In this document: positions 1 to 8,148 of the stretch, piece after piece
How the letters are laid out: each line of letters starts with the position of its first letter
Position numbering within the stretch: the stretch's first letter is position 1
Origin: Spirochaetales bacterium
GTDB taxonomy: Bacteria; Spirochaetota; Spirochaetia; DSM-2461
Reading direction: 5' to 3'
Assembly: GCA_028533045.1 (NCBI GenBank)
Contig: JAQQAP010000020.1
Coordinates: 124,001-188,000, forward strand
DNA: 64,000 nucleotides
The notes under the pieces: generated by a model
What the model was told of the DNA's origin: nothing
Databases searched by the model: none
What the model saw: the letters and a program-made list of their open reading frames with translations, nothing else
Made by a program: the position numbers and the translations under genes

Positions 1-1212
1 TTCCAGAATAATATAAAAAAGACACATCCATTTGTAACCGGAGGTGGACTTGGCTTCAAAATCCAAGCGGAAAAGCTTGTGATTATAATGAAATTCCAGA
101 TAGTGCTGTTTGAACACATTCAATCCGGTAATTGTGTCAATATTAAAGGTGGTTTCCTCCCCTTCTTCGGGAATAAAAACAATTCTATCCCGGTAAAAGC
201 GGGCTCGCCCATGGGCTACCCTGGCGAGGGGGCGTCTTCTCACACCGGTTCGCATCCACACATCATCATCATCGAGCAGAGGATCGTCGATGTTCTGTTC
301 TAGCGCTTCAAAGGCCATGTCCCGCAGGTTTTTCTGCTGCCAGTCATTCCAGTGGTACATATACTCAAAATGCTTCTTCCCTTCGCCCCAGTCAAAGAAT
401 CCGTACCGATCCACATCTACATGAAAACCACAGGCATCACAGCTCAAACGGTTCCCTTCTGAACTGAGGGTTCCCAATTTAAGACATTCGGGACAGGTAA
501 AAAGGGTGAGTTCCATGTTCTCCGCCCGTTTTTCCCCGCTCAGGGGAACCATTTTCTCTTTCTGAACGGCATATTCGTCATAGGAAAGAAAATCATTCAG
601 CTTTTCTTCAATCTGGGAGAGTTTCATAGTACCGATTTCTTCAGCGCTGATTCCCACTTCATAACGAAAATAGATGGGACGGCGGTTATGGCCCCAGTTC
701 CATCGGGCTTTAGCCAGGTAGGCTCCTTCGGAGTGAACAAATACAACGGGAAGTTTGAGAAAACGGAGCAGTTTAGCCGTTCCCGGTACGGCGGGAAGAC
801 CCCGGCCGTCCCATGTCTGCTGTCCTTCGGGAAAAATTCCAATCTGTCCCCCCAAAGCGGAAAACATACGAATCAGCTTAATCGTTTCCATGTCGGACAT
901 GTTCTTTGTGGTGGGAATACAGGCGCAGAGATTACGAATGATCCATCCCAAACCCTTCTTGCGAAAGATAGCATCCGTCGCGACCCAATGGCCCGCATGA
1001 CGTCCGCCCAAAGTAATAAGAACCGGATCCCAAGCCAATTGGTGCTGCCCCAGGATGACGTAGGGGCCCCGTACCTTTCTATACTCTTTAGACCAGGATA
1101 CCCGGACTTTAAAGATGATGAAAAACGGGATGAGTACGAAAAGTCGGGCCAGATTATACACAAAGAACTGTGCAATGCGCCGAACGATTAAAATTGCCTT
1201 ACCATCTGCCAT
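1..1212 (-). CDS. PlsC-like acyltransferase with C-terminal zinc ribbon (3' end outside window)
   Basis: The reading frame starts at ATG 1212 and stays open to base 1 (404 codons), so only a short C-terminal tail is missing. A hydrophobic N-terminal segment (about residues 8-35) is followed by the acyltransferase HX4D block (HQLAWD) and a second block reading FPEGQQ where the family usually has EGTR, so the usual arginine is absent. Around residue 250 a CPEC...CDAC pair looks like a zinc ribbon. The protein parallels the next gene (1233-2492) along its whole length, including the C-terminal FKQ...SGYKWM region, so the two are tandem paralogues 20 bp apart. Likely role, by family, is acyl transfer to a glycerophosphate-type acceptor at the membrane; the substrate cannot be read from sequence. 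No strong ribosome binding site precedes the ATG. Confidence 0.8.
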   Translation of the reverse strand, partial: MADGKAILIVRRIAQFFVYNLARLFVLIPFFIIFKVRVSWSKEYRKVRGPYVILGQHQLAWDPVLITLGGRHAGHWVATDAIFRKKGLGWIIRNLCACIPTTKNMSDMETIKLIRMFSALGGQIGIFPEGQQTWDGRGLPAVPGTAKLLRFLKLPVVFVHSEGAYLAKARWNWGHNRRPIYFRYEVGISAEEIGTMKLSQIEEKLNDFLSYDEYAVQKEKMVPLSGEKRAENMELTLFTCPECLKLGTLSSEGNRLSCDACGFHVDVDRYGFFDWGEGKKHFEYMYHWNDWQQKNLRDMAFEALEQNIDDPLLDDDDVWMRTGVRRRPLARVAHGRARFYRDRIVFIPEEGEETTFNIDTITGLNVFKQHYLEFHYNHKLFRLDFEAKSTSGYKWMCLFYIILE

Positions 1213-1232
1213 AAAAATACTTGCCGATTGAA

Positions 1233-2492
1233 TTACCGGCTTTTCTCCCTATTGAATTCTGTTATAAGTCTAAAGAGCATCAACCACTTGTATCCCGAAA
1301 CGGAACGATTTGTAAAGGCAAACCTGTACAAATTGCGGTCATAATAAAACTCCGTAAATTGCTGTTTGAACACGCTAAAGGAACTCACATTCCCCAGGGG
1401 CATGACGATTTTCTGGGACTCCGACTCAAATTCTATGCGGTCGTTGTATAAACGGGCCGAACCGGTCCCTATCTCCTTCATAGCCCGGCCTCTCTTTCCT
1501 CTGGAAAGATTTACCGTGTAGCGGTCCTCCCAAAAGAGGAACTCTTCCCCGTCATGCTCCTCAATAAGCCGACGGTAATAATCCTTTTGCCAAAGATTCC
1601 ACTCCCGAACATGGGCAAAACGATGTTCCTCTTTTAAATCGGTTCCTTCCGAGTTCCACTGGAAGCGCATTTTATCATCCACATCCCCTTTTACCCCGCA
1701 GCTGTTACAGTAAAATCGGTTTCCCTCTGAACGAAGGGTATTAACTCCCCCGCAGGAAGGACAGGTAAAACAGACCAATTCACAGTTCTCCGCCCTCTTC
1801 TTGCCGGGATAAATCAGCCCCTGCTCCTCGCTCAAGGCCCATTCGTCATAACTTCCCGCCCGCTTCATCCGCTCGGCGATTTCCGAGAGATTCAGCGTTT
1901 TGGCCTCTTCCCGTTCAATAAGAACTTCGTAACGTAAGGTAATCTTGCCGCGGTTATTGGTCCAGGACCAGCGGGGCTGATCCAGATAGGCCCCTTCCAG
2001 GTGAATATAGACCACGGGAATCTTAAGAAAACGAATCAGCTTATCCGTTCCGGGCACGGGAGGAAGGTTTACCCCGTCCCAGCTTCGCTCTCCTTCCTGA
2101 TACACCCCAATCACACAACCTAAATCGGCCAGAAGCTTCATACGGCTCAAAGTAACCATATCGGAACGATTCTTTGTCTTGGCAATGGAACCGGCCAGAA
2201 CGGTCATGGCAAATTTCATAAAGGGGGTACGGAAATTGGCATCCGCCGCCACCCAGTGAATCACCGGACGGATAAACTGCCCGTTAAAAAAAGGATCCAG
2301 AATATGAACATGGTCGGCCAATACAAGATAGGGGGTGCGAAGGCGTCGAACTTCTTTGGGAATAATATATTTAGGACGGTACCTTAACCAGATATAGAAC
2401 CCTACAGTCGATTTAAGTAGCAGGTAAAAAATCGCCAGAAAGATTCTGTGCAGAATCAGCATGAGTTTTAGGGGCAAAGAAGCTTTTTTCAT
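1233..2492 (-). CDS. PlsC-like acyltransferase with C-terminal zinc ribbon
   Basis: This 419-residue membrane-associated protein has a hydrophobic N-terminus (about residues 8-35), the catalytic HX4D motif (HVHILD) and YQEGERSWDG, which matches the EGxR substrate-binding block. About 160 residues beyond the acyltransferase core contain CPSC...CNSC, a zinc-ribbon-like cluster, followed by a domain not recognised here. It lies head to tail with its truncated paralogue at 1-1212. Unlike that copy it keeps the arginine of the EGxR block, so it is the better candidate for an active enzyme. Role by family: 1-acylglycerol-3-phosphate O-acyltransferase or a related lipid acylation. The fusion to a zinc ribbon is not typical of housekeeping PlsC. 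Confidence 0.85.
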   Translation of the reverse strand: MKKASLPLKLMLILHRIFLAIFYLLLKSTVGFYIWLRYRPKYIIPKEVRRLRTPYLVLADHVHILDPFFNGQFIRPVIHWVAADANFRTPFMKFAMTVLAGSIAKTKNRSDMVTLSRMKLLADLGCVIGVYQEGERSWDGVNLPPVPGTDKLIRFLKIPVVYIHLEGAYLDQPRWSWTNNRGKITLRYEVLIEREEAKTLNLSEIAERMKRAGSYDEWALSEEQGLIYPGKKRAENCELVCFTCPSCGGVNTLRSEGNRFYCNSCGVKGDVDDKMRFQWNSEGTDLKEEHRFAHVREWNLWQKDYYRRLIEEHDGEEFLFWEDRYTVNLSRGKRGRAMKEIGTGSARLYNDRIEFESESQKIVMPLGNVSSFSVFKQQFTEFYYDRNLYRFAFTNRSVSGYKWLMLFRLITEFNREKSR

Positions 2493-2547
2493 TTAAGTGA
2501 CATTTTACAGGATTTTAACGGACCTATCAAGGAGAAATTACACTCAC

Positions 2548-4053
2548 CTATTTGTAGATGAGCGAATCGGGAAGATGGAAGGAGAAAAGTTGGAAGTCCG
2601 CCTCTCCGTGCCATTCGGTCTCGCGGCTATCAAAAAGGGACATGAGATAGATAATCATATTCCTGAGATTCCGGTAAAGAAGAATAGTGCTTTCCAGCTG
2701 CCCCTTTTTGGGATAGGTCTGTAAAGACAGCTCATCCGTAAAGGGACGGCGAAGGGTTCCGTTCATATGATAAAGATAGGCGTAGATGCCCTTTCGCAAG
2801 TCGTAATAGATGTTATAGACCCCGTGGAGGGAGGGATGCTTTTCCCGGCGCACCATCTCCATAAACTCACCCTCTTCCTCAAAGAGTTCTCCCAGTGAAC
2901 CGGAAAAATGACTCTTCCCGTCCAGATAGAGAGCCAGAAGAGGGCCGATACTCTCGATAATCTCCCAGCCCGTAACAAAGGCGGTCTCACAGAGGGTTTC
3001 GTTAATGGTCTGTTCCTTGTAATCGCGCAGTTTGGCCCGGGGGGCAAGCATCTCTGCAAAGGCCAGGCTGCCCTCTTCAAATCCTGCGACCCCCAGAAGG
3101 TAGCGCCCCGCCATATAGCGTTCCTTAAGCCGATTAAAGCCGGAAACCAGTTTGTAGTAGTTCCCCTCACCCCGCTGCAGTTGGAAGCGGCGGGAATCGA
3201 AAACGGCCCGATCACCCAGGGCGTAGTCGCAGCGGCAGCAGAAGCTGCAGATATTCACATAGAGGCGATTTTTGACGCAAAAGCCTACGTAGTAGTGCTG
3301 GAAGGAGTCTTCCGTCTCCAAAGTACCGGAGGGATAGATCTCCTCTTCCCCCTTCTCTTCCGTTGAAAGGCGGGTCTCCAGATACTCGGTCATGGAAGCA
3401 AAGCGTTCCTGCAAGGCATAATCTTCCCTATCGGCCAAAATCTCCCCTGCCCGAGCATAAACCTCCCGGAAAAGGGTTTGACGGTTTTCATCGTTAAAGT
3501 GGGCCATTTCCAGCATGAGGGAACACTTCTTCTCCAGATAGTTCCTGTCTGCTCCATGCTGACTCAAGGCATTTTCGTAACACTCCAAAGCTTCCCATCG
3601 TCGGCCTAGATTAAGATAGACCGATGCCAGATTGCCATAGATTTCCCCTTTAAGGGCCGGCTCCAGGTCATCAGCCTCAAGAGCCTTAAGATAACAGTTC
3701 TTTGCCCTGTCCAGCTCGCTTTCCCGGTAGTAGGACCAGTAATCGTCATTGAAGGAGTAAAGAGCGCCCATGTTGGCATACTGATTGGCCAGATTGATGT
3801 AGACAAAGGGGGTGTACTCGGGAACCAGGGCAATCTCTTCCCCATGATTCTCCAGGAGGTAGATTCCATAGCGGAGAACTTTCTCGTCACGAAGAACAAA
3901 ACCGATGTCCGTAAGACAGGCAATCTTGTTAAAGAGATCACGGGCGTCCTCCACGGGATGATCAATTATCAGATCAAAGGCTTTGCGGTACTCCCCGTCG
4001 TCCATAAGCTGTCTTGCACGGGATATGATGTCCCGCATTCGTTCTGCCGCCAT
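2548..4053 (-). CDS. TPR protein with possible LA2681-type HEPN domain
   Basis: The protein is 501 residues if started at ATG 4053. A longer frame begins at TTG 4089, but that TTG forms a -35 hexamer and the ATG sits 7 nt after a perfect TATAAT, so 4053 is preferred. The N-terminal half has helical repeats of TPR character (for example the segments around YINLANQYANMG and GNLASVYLNLGRRWEALECY). The C-terminal half contains a Cys/Tyr-rich stretch (SFCCRCDY) and a helical region resembling the HEPN domain that Leptospira LA2681-like proteins carry behind TPRs; that assignment is from memory and uncertain. No signal peptide or membrane segment is visible, so it should be cytoplasmic. HEPN domains are often RNases or nucleotide-binding scaffolds, but no clear R-x4-6-H motif was found, so no activity is claimed. 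Confidence 0.75.
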   Translation of the reverse strand: MAAERMRDIISRARQLMDDGEYRKAFDLIIDHPVEDARDLFNKIACLTDIGFVLRDEKVLRYGIYLLENHGEEIALVPEYTPFVYINLANQYANMGALYSFNDDYWSYYRESELDRAKNCYLKALEADDLEPALKGEIYGNLASVYLNLGRRWEALECYENALSQHGADRNYLEKKCSLMLEMAHFNDENRQTLFREVYARAGEILADREDYALQERFASMTEYLETRLSTEEKGEEEIYPSGTLETEDSFQHYYVGFCVKNRLYVNICSFCCRCDYALGDRAVFDSRRFQLQRGEGNYYKLVSGFNRLKERYMAGRYLLGVAGFEEGSLAFAEMLAPRAKLRDYKEQTINETLCETAFVTGWEIIESIGPLLALYLDGKSHFSGSLGELFEEEGEFMEMVRREKHPSLHGVYNIYYDLRKGIYAYLYHMNGTLRRPFTDELSLQTYPKKGQLESTILLYRNLRNMIIYLMSLFDSRETEWHGEADFQLFSFHLPDSLIYK

Positions 4054-4060
4054 TGCCCCT

Positions 4061-4089
4061 ATTATATCCCAAGAATCGGGAGGGGACAA
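4061..4089 (-). promoter_or_regulatory. Sigma-70-type promoter of the TPR/HEPN gene, leaderless
   Basis: On the minus strand TTGTCC (4089-4084) is separated by exactly 17 bp from a consensus TATAAT (4066-4061). Only seven bases (AGGGGCA) lie between the -10 and ATG 4053, so transcription should begin at or within a base or two of the start codon. Confidence 0.6.
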
Positions 4090-4273
4090 GTTGCGGTTTA
4101 TTTATCGTTTATCAATTGTTCATAATTTAGTTCAGGCCCGGAAATCGGAATATTTATTCAAAAAATATCATACATTGACGTATTTTTTCTAACCTTTTCA
4201 CATTTTCGTCCTTTTTTTATCGATATTTATAGAAAAAAGTCAATTAAGTTGCCGGACATGCTCTCTCTTATTA

Positions 4274-4317
4274 TTGACAGGGGGTTTTATTTGAAATAGG
4301 GTAGAATTGTATAGAAT
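4274..4317 (+). promoter_or_regulatory. Probable promoter region of the PPi-PEPCK-like gene
   Basis: The A/T-rich 259-bp gap between divergent genes holds TTGACA (4274-4279), TTGAAA (4291-4296) and two TAGAAT hexamers (4302-4307 and 4312-4317). No pair has ideal 17-bp spacing (22 or 15 bp), so the exact promoter is unresolved. The gene itself has a conventional leader with an AGGGG ribosome binding site about 9 nt before ATG 4349. Confidence 0.3.
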
Positions 4318-4348
4318 ATTAAAAACTAAATTGCAGGGGTTAAACTGA

Positions 4349-7300
4349 ATGGATATGAAAAGAACTTTGGGGATTGGTGTAGAAGCCGATGATCCCCAGC
4401 ATCGTGACCGTATAATCAGGTATATCAACCTGAAACTGGCCTCCATGGGTCTTCCTTATAATCATGATACGGATATACAGGATGTGGAAATTGCCCATGA
4501 CCTGATCGAAAACTACAAGGAAAAAAATCGACTTCTCTCTACCTACCACTGTCCTGTGGACAAGAGAATTCAGGACTTTATCAATAGCTATCTTATTGAT
4601 GTGGAAGGTGTGACACCCCAACTTCCAACAGATACTCTGATTCTTGACCGTTACGGCCTGGCCAGGGAGATGTCTCTCCCCGTGGACAAGAATGAATTTG
4701 TTACGGATATCATCAGTTCCTACAGAATCAAGCAGGGTGTTCTCCATAACCCCAAAAACGATAAACGAACCACCAAAGGTTCTTTCCATGTGGCCGAAGG
4801 AGGACTTCCCATCCCCTTCGACAAAAAAGCCGTTCCCAAGAAGACTTTTGCCTACCTTTTGGATGTGGCTCTTAATAAAGCTTCCGATGTACTCAAGGAA
4901 CTTCCTTTTACCTCGACTCAGGAAGAGAAGGCTCACGTGTTCCTTTCGGTTCTGCTCAAGCCTGTTGTTTCCCCCGAAGTAGAGGGTTTCTCCAAAAAGA
5001 AAGAATTGGAAGTAAGATTCTTCGCTCCGGGAAACATGGTTTGTAACCTGGACTTTGTGGAATCCATCTTCGGTAACGCCGGCGACCCCTACCTCCCGGC
5101 TAATGACTCCGCCCTGGATCCGGAACACTGGACCGGCCATACGGGATGTGTTGTTCTGGCTCCCCAGATGCTCGAAGTAACAAAAAAAGAAGCCGGTCTT
5201 CCCCACAAAAAAGATGCCAATCCCCGTCAGATTGCGGAAGGCATGTGTTGGGAATCGGAAGATGAGCTTTACAATGACGGTAGCCCCTTCAAAATTACCG
5301 CCCGGGACGAAAGCGGTGTTATTATAACACTGATTGCGGATAACTACTTTGGTTACTGTAAGAAAGAGATCAAAACCCAGATAGGCTATTCCGCCAACCT
5401 CCTTGGTCTTGCCGAAGAAGAACATGCCGGCGGTGCCATGGTATTCCCCCGTTATAACCTGGGTGCCCACTTCCTTCCGGACAGCAATATGTCTTCTTAC
5501 CTAAACCTGGAAAAGGGACACACCTTTAAAAACTTTGAAAACGTATTGGGAGACAACCTGATTCTCCATGAAGACGGATACGCTATAGATAAGAATTACG
5601 AAAATATTGTCTACATTCCCGAAGATGCCACCATTGACCTGGAAACTCAGCTCGCCAAGTGGAACTTCAACAGGGAAGAAAAGACTCTTCGGATTCTTCC
5701 GGAAAATTACTACATCCATCCTTCCGGATACCGGGTTAACATGGATAAGCACCCCGCATCCCCTGCCTGGAGACTGGTGGGAACCGTTGCGGAAGGAACA
5801 CTCTGCCACAAACCCTGTACCGTATCGGGCGGTGGTAAGTCGGAAATATCCAAATCCATTAGCGATGCCATGACCTACGGCTCCGTTTATGTGGGTGACT
5901 TTGAAAAGGATATGGACAAAATGGAGGAGATCATCAACTTTGACTACTCCACCCGTTTTCACAAGGAATACCTTGCCAGCCTGGAAAAAGGTCACACAAC
6001 CCGTTCCCTTCTGAGCGAAAAGCGCTCCCTGGGCTCGGTAATCAAACTCTTAACCCCCTCTGACAATAATACAGAGGAATTCAACCAGTGGCTTAATGAT
6101 ATTCCCTTTAGAATCAAAGCCCTCGTATTTGCGGTAAAACGCTTTTACGAACCCCATTGGGGAAACAACTGGCGGGAAAGATTCTCCGTGGATATCATTA
6201 ACAGTGAACAGGGCCACGTTCTGAAGTACATGGGACGGGAACTGTTGGGTACCTATCTCAAAGTGGGAACCAACACGCACGGGAACTGGATTACCAATAA
6301 GGTGAGACAGGACTTTATGCCCGCCGCCAAGGTCCAGCTGGAAGATGATATCACCGCTTCCATCGTTGTTCCCGCGTCGGAAGTCCAGGGTCTCTCCAAG
6401 GCCTGTAAGAATCCCAGTGTTAAAATCGTTGAGAACTGTGAAAATCGATTTTTCCAGCGTCCCGATGATGCCATTGTGCGAGGATATGATAAACAGGCCG
6501 AAAAGGACCTGTCCAGCAAGGGTAACTTTATCAGTAACTTTGAACCTCTCCAGCTCGATAATGCGGTAGAATTATATGAAAAAACTTCTGCCTTCTATAA
6601 TTACACCGAGCCTGTTCAGGAATTGGTTAAAGAGTTCAAGGCAAACGCCGGAGAAGAAGATTACTTCATCACTCCCTCCCATCCCCGTATTATGCCCGAT
6701 GGTCCCAGTAAAAACGTTCGTTATCTTCAGGTCAGACCGGACCTGGTAGACAGCACGGAGAAATATCTAGCCGAAGTGGGAACCAGACTTTTCCGAAAGA
6801 TCCCCTTTGGTGAGCCCTGCGCCATGCCGGTAAACGCCGTATTGGCCGGTAGAAGAAATAACCCGGCCGATCATGAAGCGGGAATCAGACCTCTTGCCGT
6901 ATACGGTCCTATTCACTTCCAGGAACTGCCCGAGCTGTTTATGGACTTTATTTGTAGTTTGACCGGTAAGTCTCCTTCCACTACGGGAGCGGGAAGCGAA
7001 GGGGCTCTTACAAAGGCTCCTTTTAACGCCTTGGTTGCTACTTCGGACCTTAACAACGCCCTCCTCTCCTTTATCCTGACCGGCTACAACGGATTTACCT
7101 CCGCCGCCGGTTATATCGGAGCCGAATATAAGGTAGACCACGACGTAAGCCTTCTGATTCCCGAACTCTGGAGCCGTTTAACCGATACCGAGCGTGATCC
7201 CTACAACATGATTGAAAAGGGTCAGCTGGAAAAAGTGGACGACTTCGAATTCAAGGGTGAAAAAGTCCTGGGAAGCCGACTGGGATACCGACTGAACCAG

Positions 7301-7831
7301 ACCTTCCTCCGTGATTACCTGGGACGTATTTTTGACAACCCGGAAGTAGTATTCACGGAAACCATGCTTAAACCTGAACTTCAGAGCATGGAAGACTTTG
7401 TCGACGGTATCAACAACATCGTTGAAGCCCAGCAGAAAGTGGCCAAGGCTTACATTGAAGACGGCAGCATTGAGGGAGCCATTCCTCCCCTTAAAGCTCT
7501 CCTCTACATCATGGCAGAAGGAAGCTACGAAGGTAAATCAGCCGACGATCCTGAAATCAGAAAACTCTTTGAACGGGATTCTGTCATCAGCAGTGACTGG
7601 TATAAAGCCCGATTGACCGGATTCCAGAAGAACCGGGCCGATCAGCTTCAGGCAAACCTGACCTACCTGAATTCCTTCCAGAATATGGAACAGCACAACG
7701 CCGAAGCTATCAGGCTGAATATTCCCCAGAAAATTGAAGCAATTAAAGGGGAGATTGAAGAAGTTTCAAAGGACTCCTTCCTTAAGAAGCTTGAAGGAAC
7801 TATCGGCCTTGATCCTCTTTACAGAGGCTAG
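4349..7831 (+). CDS. Probable PPi-type phosphoenolpyruvate carboxykinase
   Basis: This 1160-residue soluble protein has no signal peptide or membrane helices. A P-loop-like SGGGKS occurs at residues 493-498, inside CTVSGGGKSEISKS, where ATP- or GTP-dependent PEPCKs have their nucleotide loop. Other conspicuous segments are NYFGYCKKEIKTQ, EEEHAGGAMVFPRY and the Gly/Ser-rich TGAGSEGALTKAPFNAL near residue 880. The large size and these segments fit the pyrophosphate-dependent PEP carboxykinase family described from Entamoeba and Propionibacterium, which interconverts oxaloacetate plus PPi and PEP plus CO2 plus Pi. This identification is from memory of the family and is moderate. The gene stands alone with its own leader and terminator, as expected for a central metabolic enzyme. 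A GTP-type PEPCK-like enzyme of unusual length is the main alternative. Confidence 0.7.
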   Translation: MDMKRTLGIGVEADDPQHRDRIIRYINLKLASMGLPYNHDTDIQDVEIAHDLIENYKEKNRLLSTYHCPVDKRIQDFINSYLIDVEGVTPQLPTDTLILDRYGLAREMSLPVDKNEFVTDIISSYRIKQGVLHNPKNDKRTTKGSFHVAEGGLPIPFDKKAVPKKTFAYLLDVALNKASDVLKELPFTSTQEEKAHVFLSVLLKPVVSPEVEGFSKKKELEVRFFAPGNMVCNLDFVESIFGNAGDPYLPANDSALDPEHWTGHTGCVVLAPQMLEVTKKEAGLPHKKDANPRQIAEGMCWESEDELYNDGSPFKITARDESGVIITLIADNYFGYCKKEIKTQIGYSANLLGLAEEEHAGGAMVFPRYNLGAHFLPDSNMSSYLNLEKGHTFKNFENVLGDNLILHEDGYAIDKNYENIVYIPEDATIDLETQLAKWNFNREEKTLRILPENYYIHPSGYRVNMDKHPASPAWRLVGTVAEGTLCHKPCTVSGGGKSEISKSISDAMTYGSVYVGDFEKDMDKMEEIINFDYSTRFHKEYLASLEKGHTTRSLLSEKRSLGSVIKLLTPSDNNTEEFNQWLNDIPFRIKALVFAVKRFYEPHWGNNWRERFSVDIINSEQGHVLKYMGRELLGTYLKVGTNTHGNWITNKVRQDFMPAAKVQLEDDITASIVVPASEVQGLSKACKNPSVKIVENCENRFFQRPDDAIVRGYDKQAEKDLSSKGNFISNFEPLQLDNAVELYEKTSAFYNYTEPVQELVKEFKANAGEEDYFITPSHPRIMPDGPSKNVRYLQVRPDLVDSTEKYLAEVGTRLFRKIPFGEPCAMPVNAVLAGRRNNPADHEAGIRPLAVYGPIHFQELPELFMDFICSLTGKSPSTTGAGSEGALTKAPFNALVATSDLNNALLSFILTGYNGFTSAAGYIGAEYKVDHDVSLLIPELWSRLTDTERDPYNMIEKGQLEKVDDFEFKGEKVLGSRLGYRLNQTFLRDYLGRIFDNPEVVFTETMLKPELQSMEDFVDGINNIVEAQQKVAKAYIEDGSIEGAIPPLKALLYIMAEGSYEGKSADDPEIRKLFERDSVISSDWYKARLTGFQKNRADQLQANLTYLNSFQNMEQHNAEAIRLNIPQKIEAIKGEIEEVSKDSFLKKLEGTIGLDPLYRG

Positions 7832-7853
7832 CTAAAATCAGACTAATTTAATA

Positions 7854-7890
7854 GGGCTGTCTCGATTTAACGATCGAGACAGCCCTTTTT
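7854..7890 (+). terminator. Rho-independent terminator after the PEPCK-like gene
   Basis: A perfect 13-bp stem (GGGCTGTCTCGAT at 7854-7866 pairing with 7873-7885) closes a 6-nt loop and is followed directly by TTTTT. It lies 22 bp after the stop codon and is the only textbook terminator seen in the window. Confidence 0.95.
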
Positions 7891-8006
7891 AGTCAATAAA
7901 ACAGAAAAAACATCACATCTTCATAAAAAACAATCATTTGTGCCATATTATTGCCACAATTAAATCCGATAAAATAAGTACATAATTAAGTTAAAAGGAA
8001 TACAAA

Positions 8007-8087
8007 ATGTTTTTATTGATGTCCCTGTCCATGCTATCCGTAATCGTTCTTATGCTAATTAAAGGCTGGAATAAAGAAGAGAACTAA
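8007..8087 (+). CDS. 26-residue hydrophobic small protein
   Basis: ATG 8007 opens a 26-codon frame ending at TAA 8085-8087, preceded by AAGGAA (7995-8000) at 6-nt spacing, a good ribosome binding site. The peptide has one continuous hydrophobic stretch (about residues 1-18, rich in Leu, Met, Val and Ile) and a charged tail KGWNKEEN, the pattern of a single-pass membrane microprotein. It lies between the terminator at 7854-7890 and the promoter of the 8149 gene, so it is probably transcribed on its own. Function is unknown; membrane toxin peptides and small regulators share this build. The ribosome binding site and codon structure support a real gene, but a chance frame cannot be excluded. Confidence 0.5.
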   Translation: MFLLMSLSMLSVIVLMLIKGWNKEEN

Positions 8088-8111
8088 ATTACAGCTGCCA
8101 TCAACAAAGTC

Positions 8112-8140
8112 TTGACTGTTTTAGGGAGATAAAGGATAAT
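8112..8140 (+). promoter_or_regulatory. Sigma-70-type promoter of the 8149 gene, leaderless
   Basis: TTGACT (8112-8117), a 17-bp spacer and GATAAT (8135-8140) each match the consensus at five of six positions. The -10 box is followed by only 8 nt before ATG 8149 and there is no ribosome binding site, so the mRNA should carry a leader of 0-2 nt. Confidence 0.6.
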
Positions 8141-8148
8141 TCCCCGTT

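Noticed and set aside
688-1191. 167-codon plus-strand frame
   Set aside because: It lies antisense inside the partial acyltransferase, whose frame is open across the region with clear HX4D and zinc-ribbon motifs.
1-1212. Frameshifted pseudogene at the left edge
   Set aside because: Manual translation from 1212 to 1 shows an uninterrupted frame; it merely runs off the window.
4340-5470. 376-codon minus-strand frame opposite the PEPCK-like gene
   Set aside because: Composition is of a shadow frame with no motif or ribosome binding site; the plus-strand gene is convincing over its full length.
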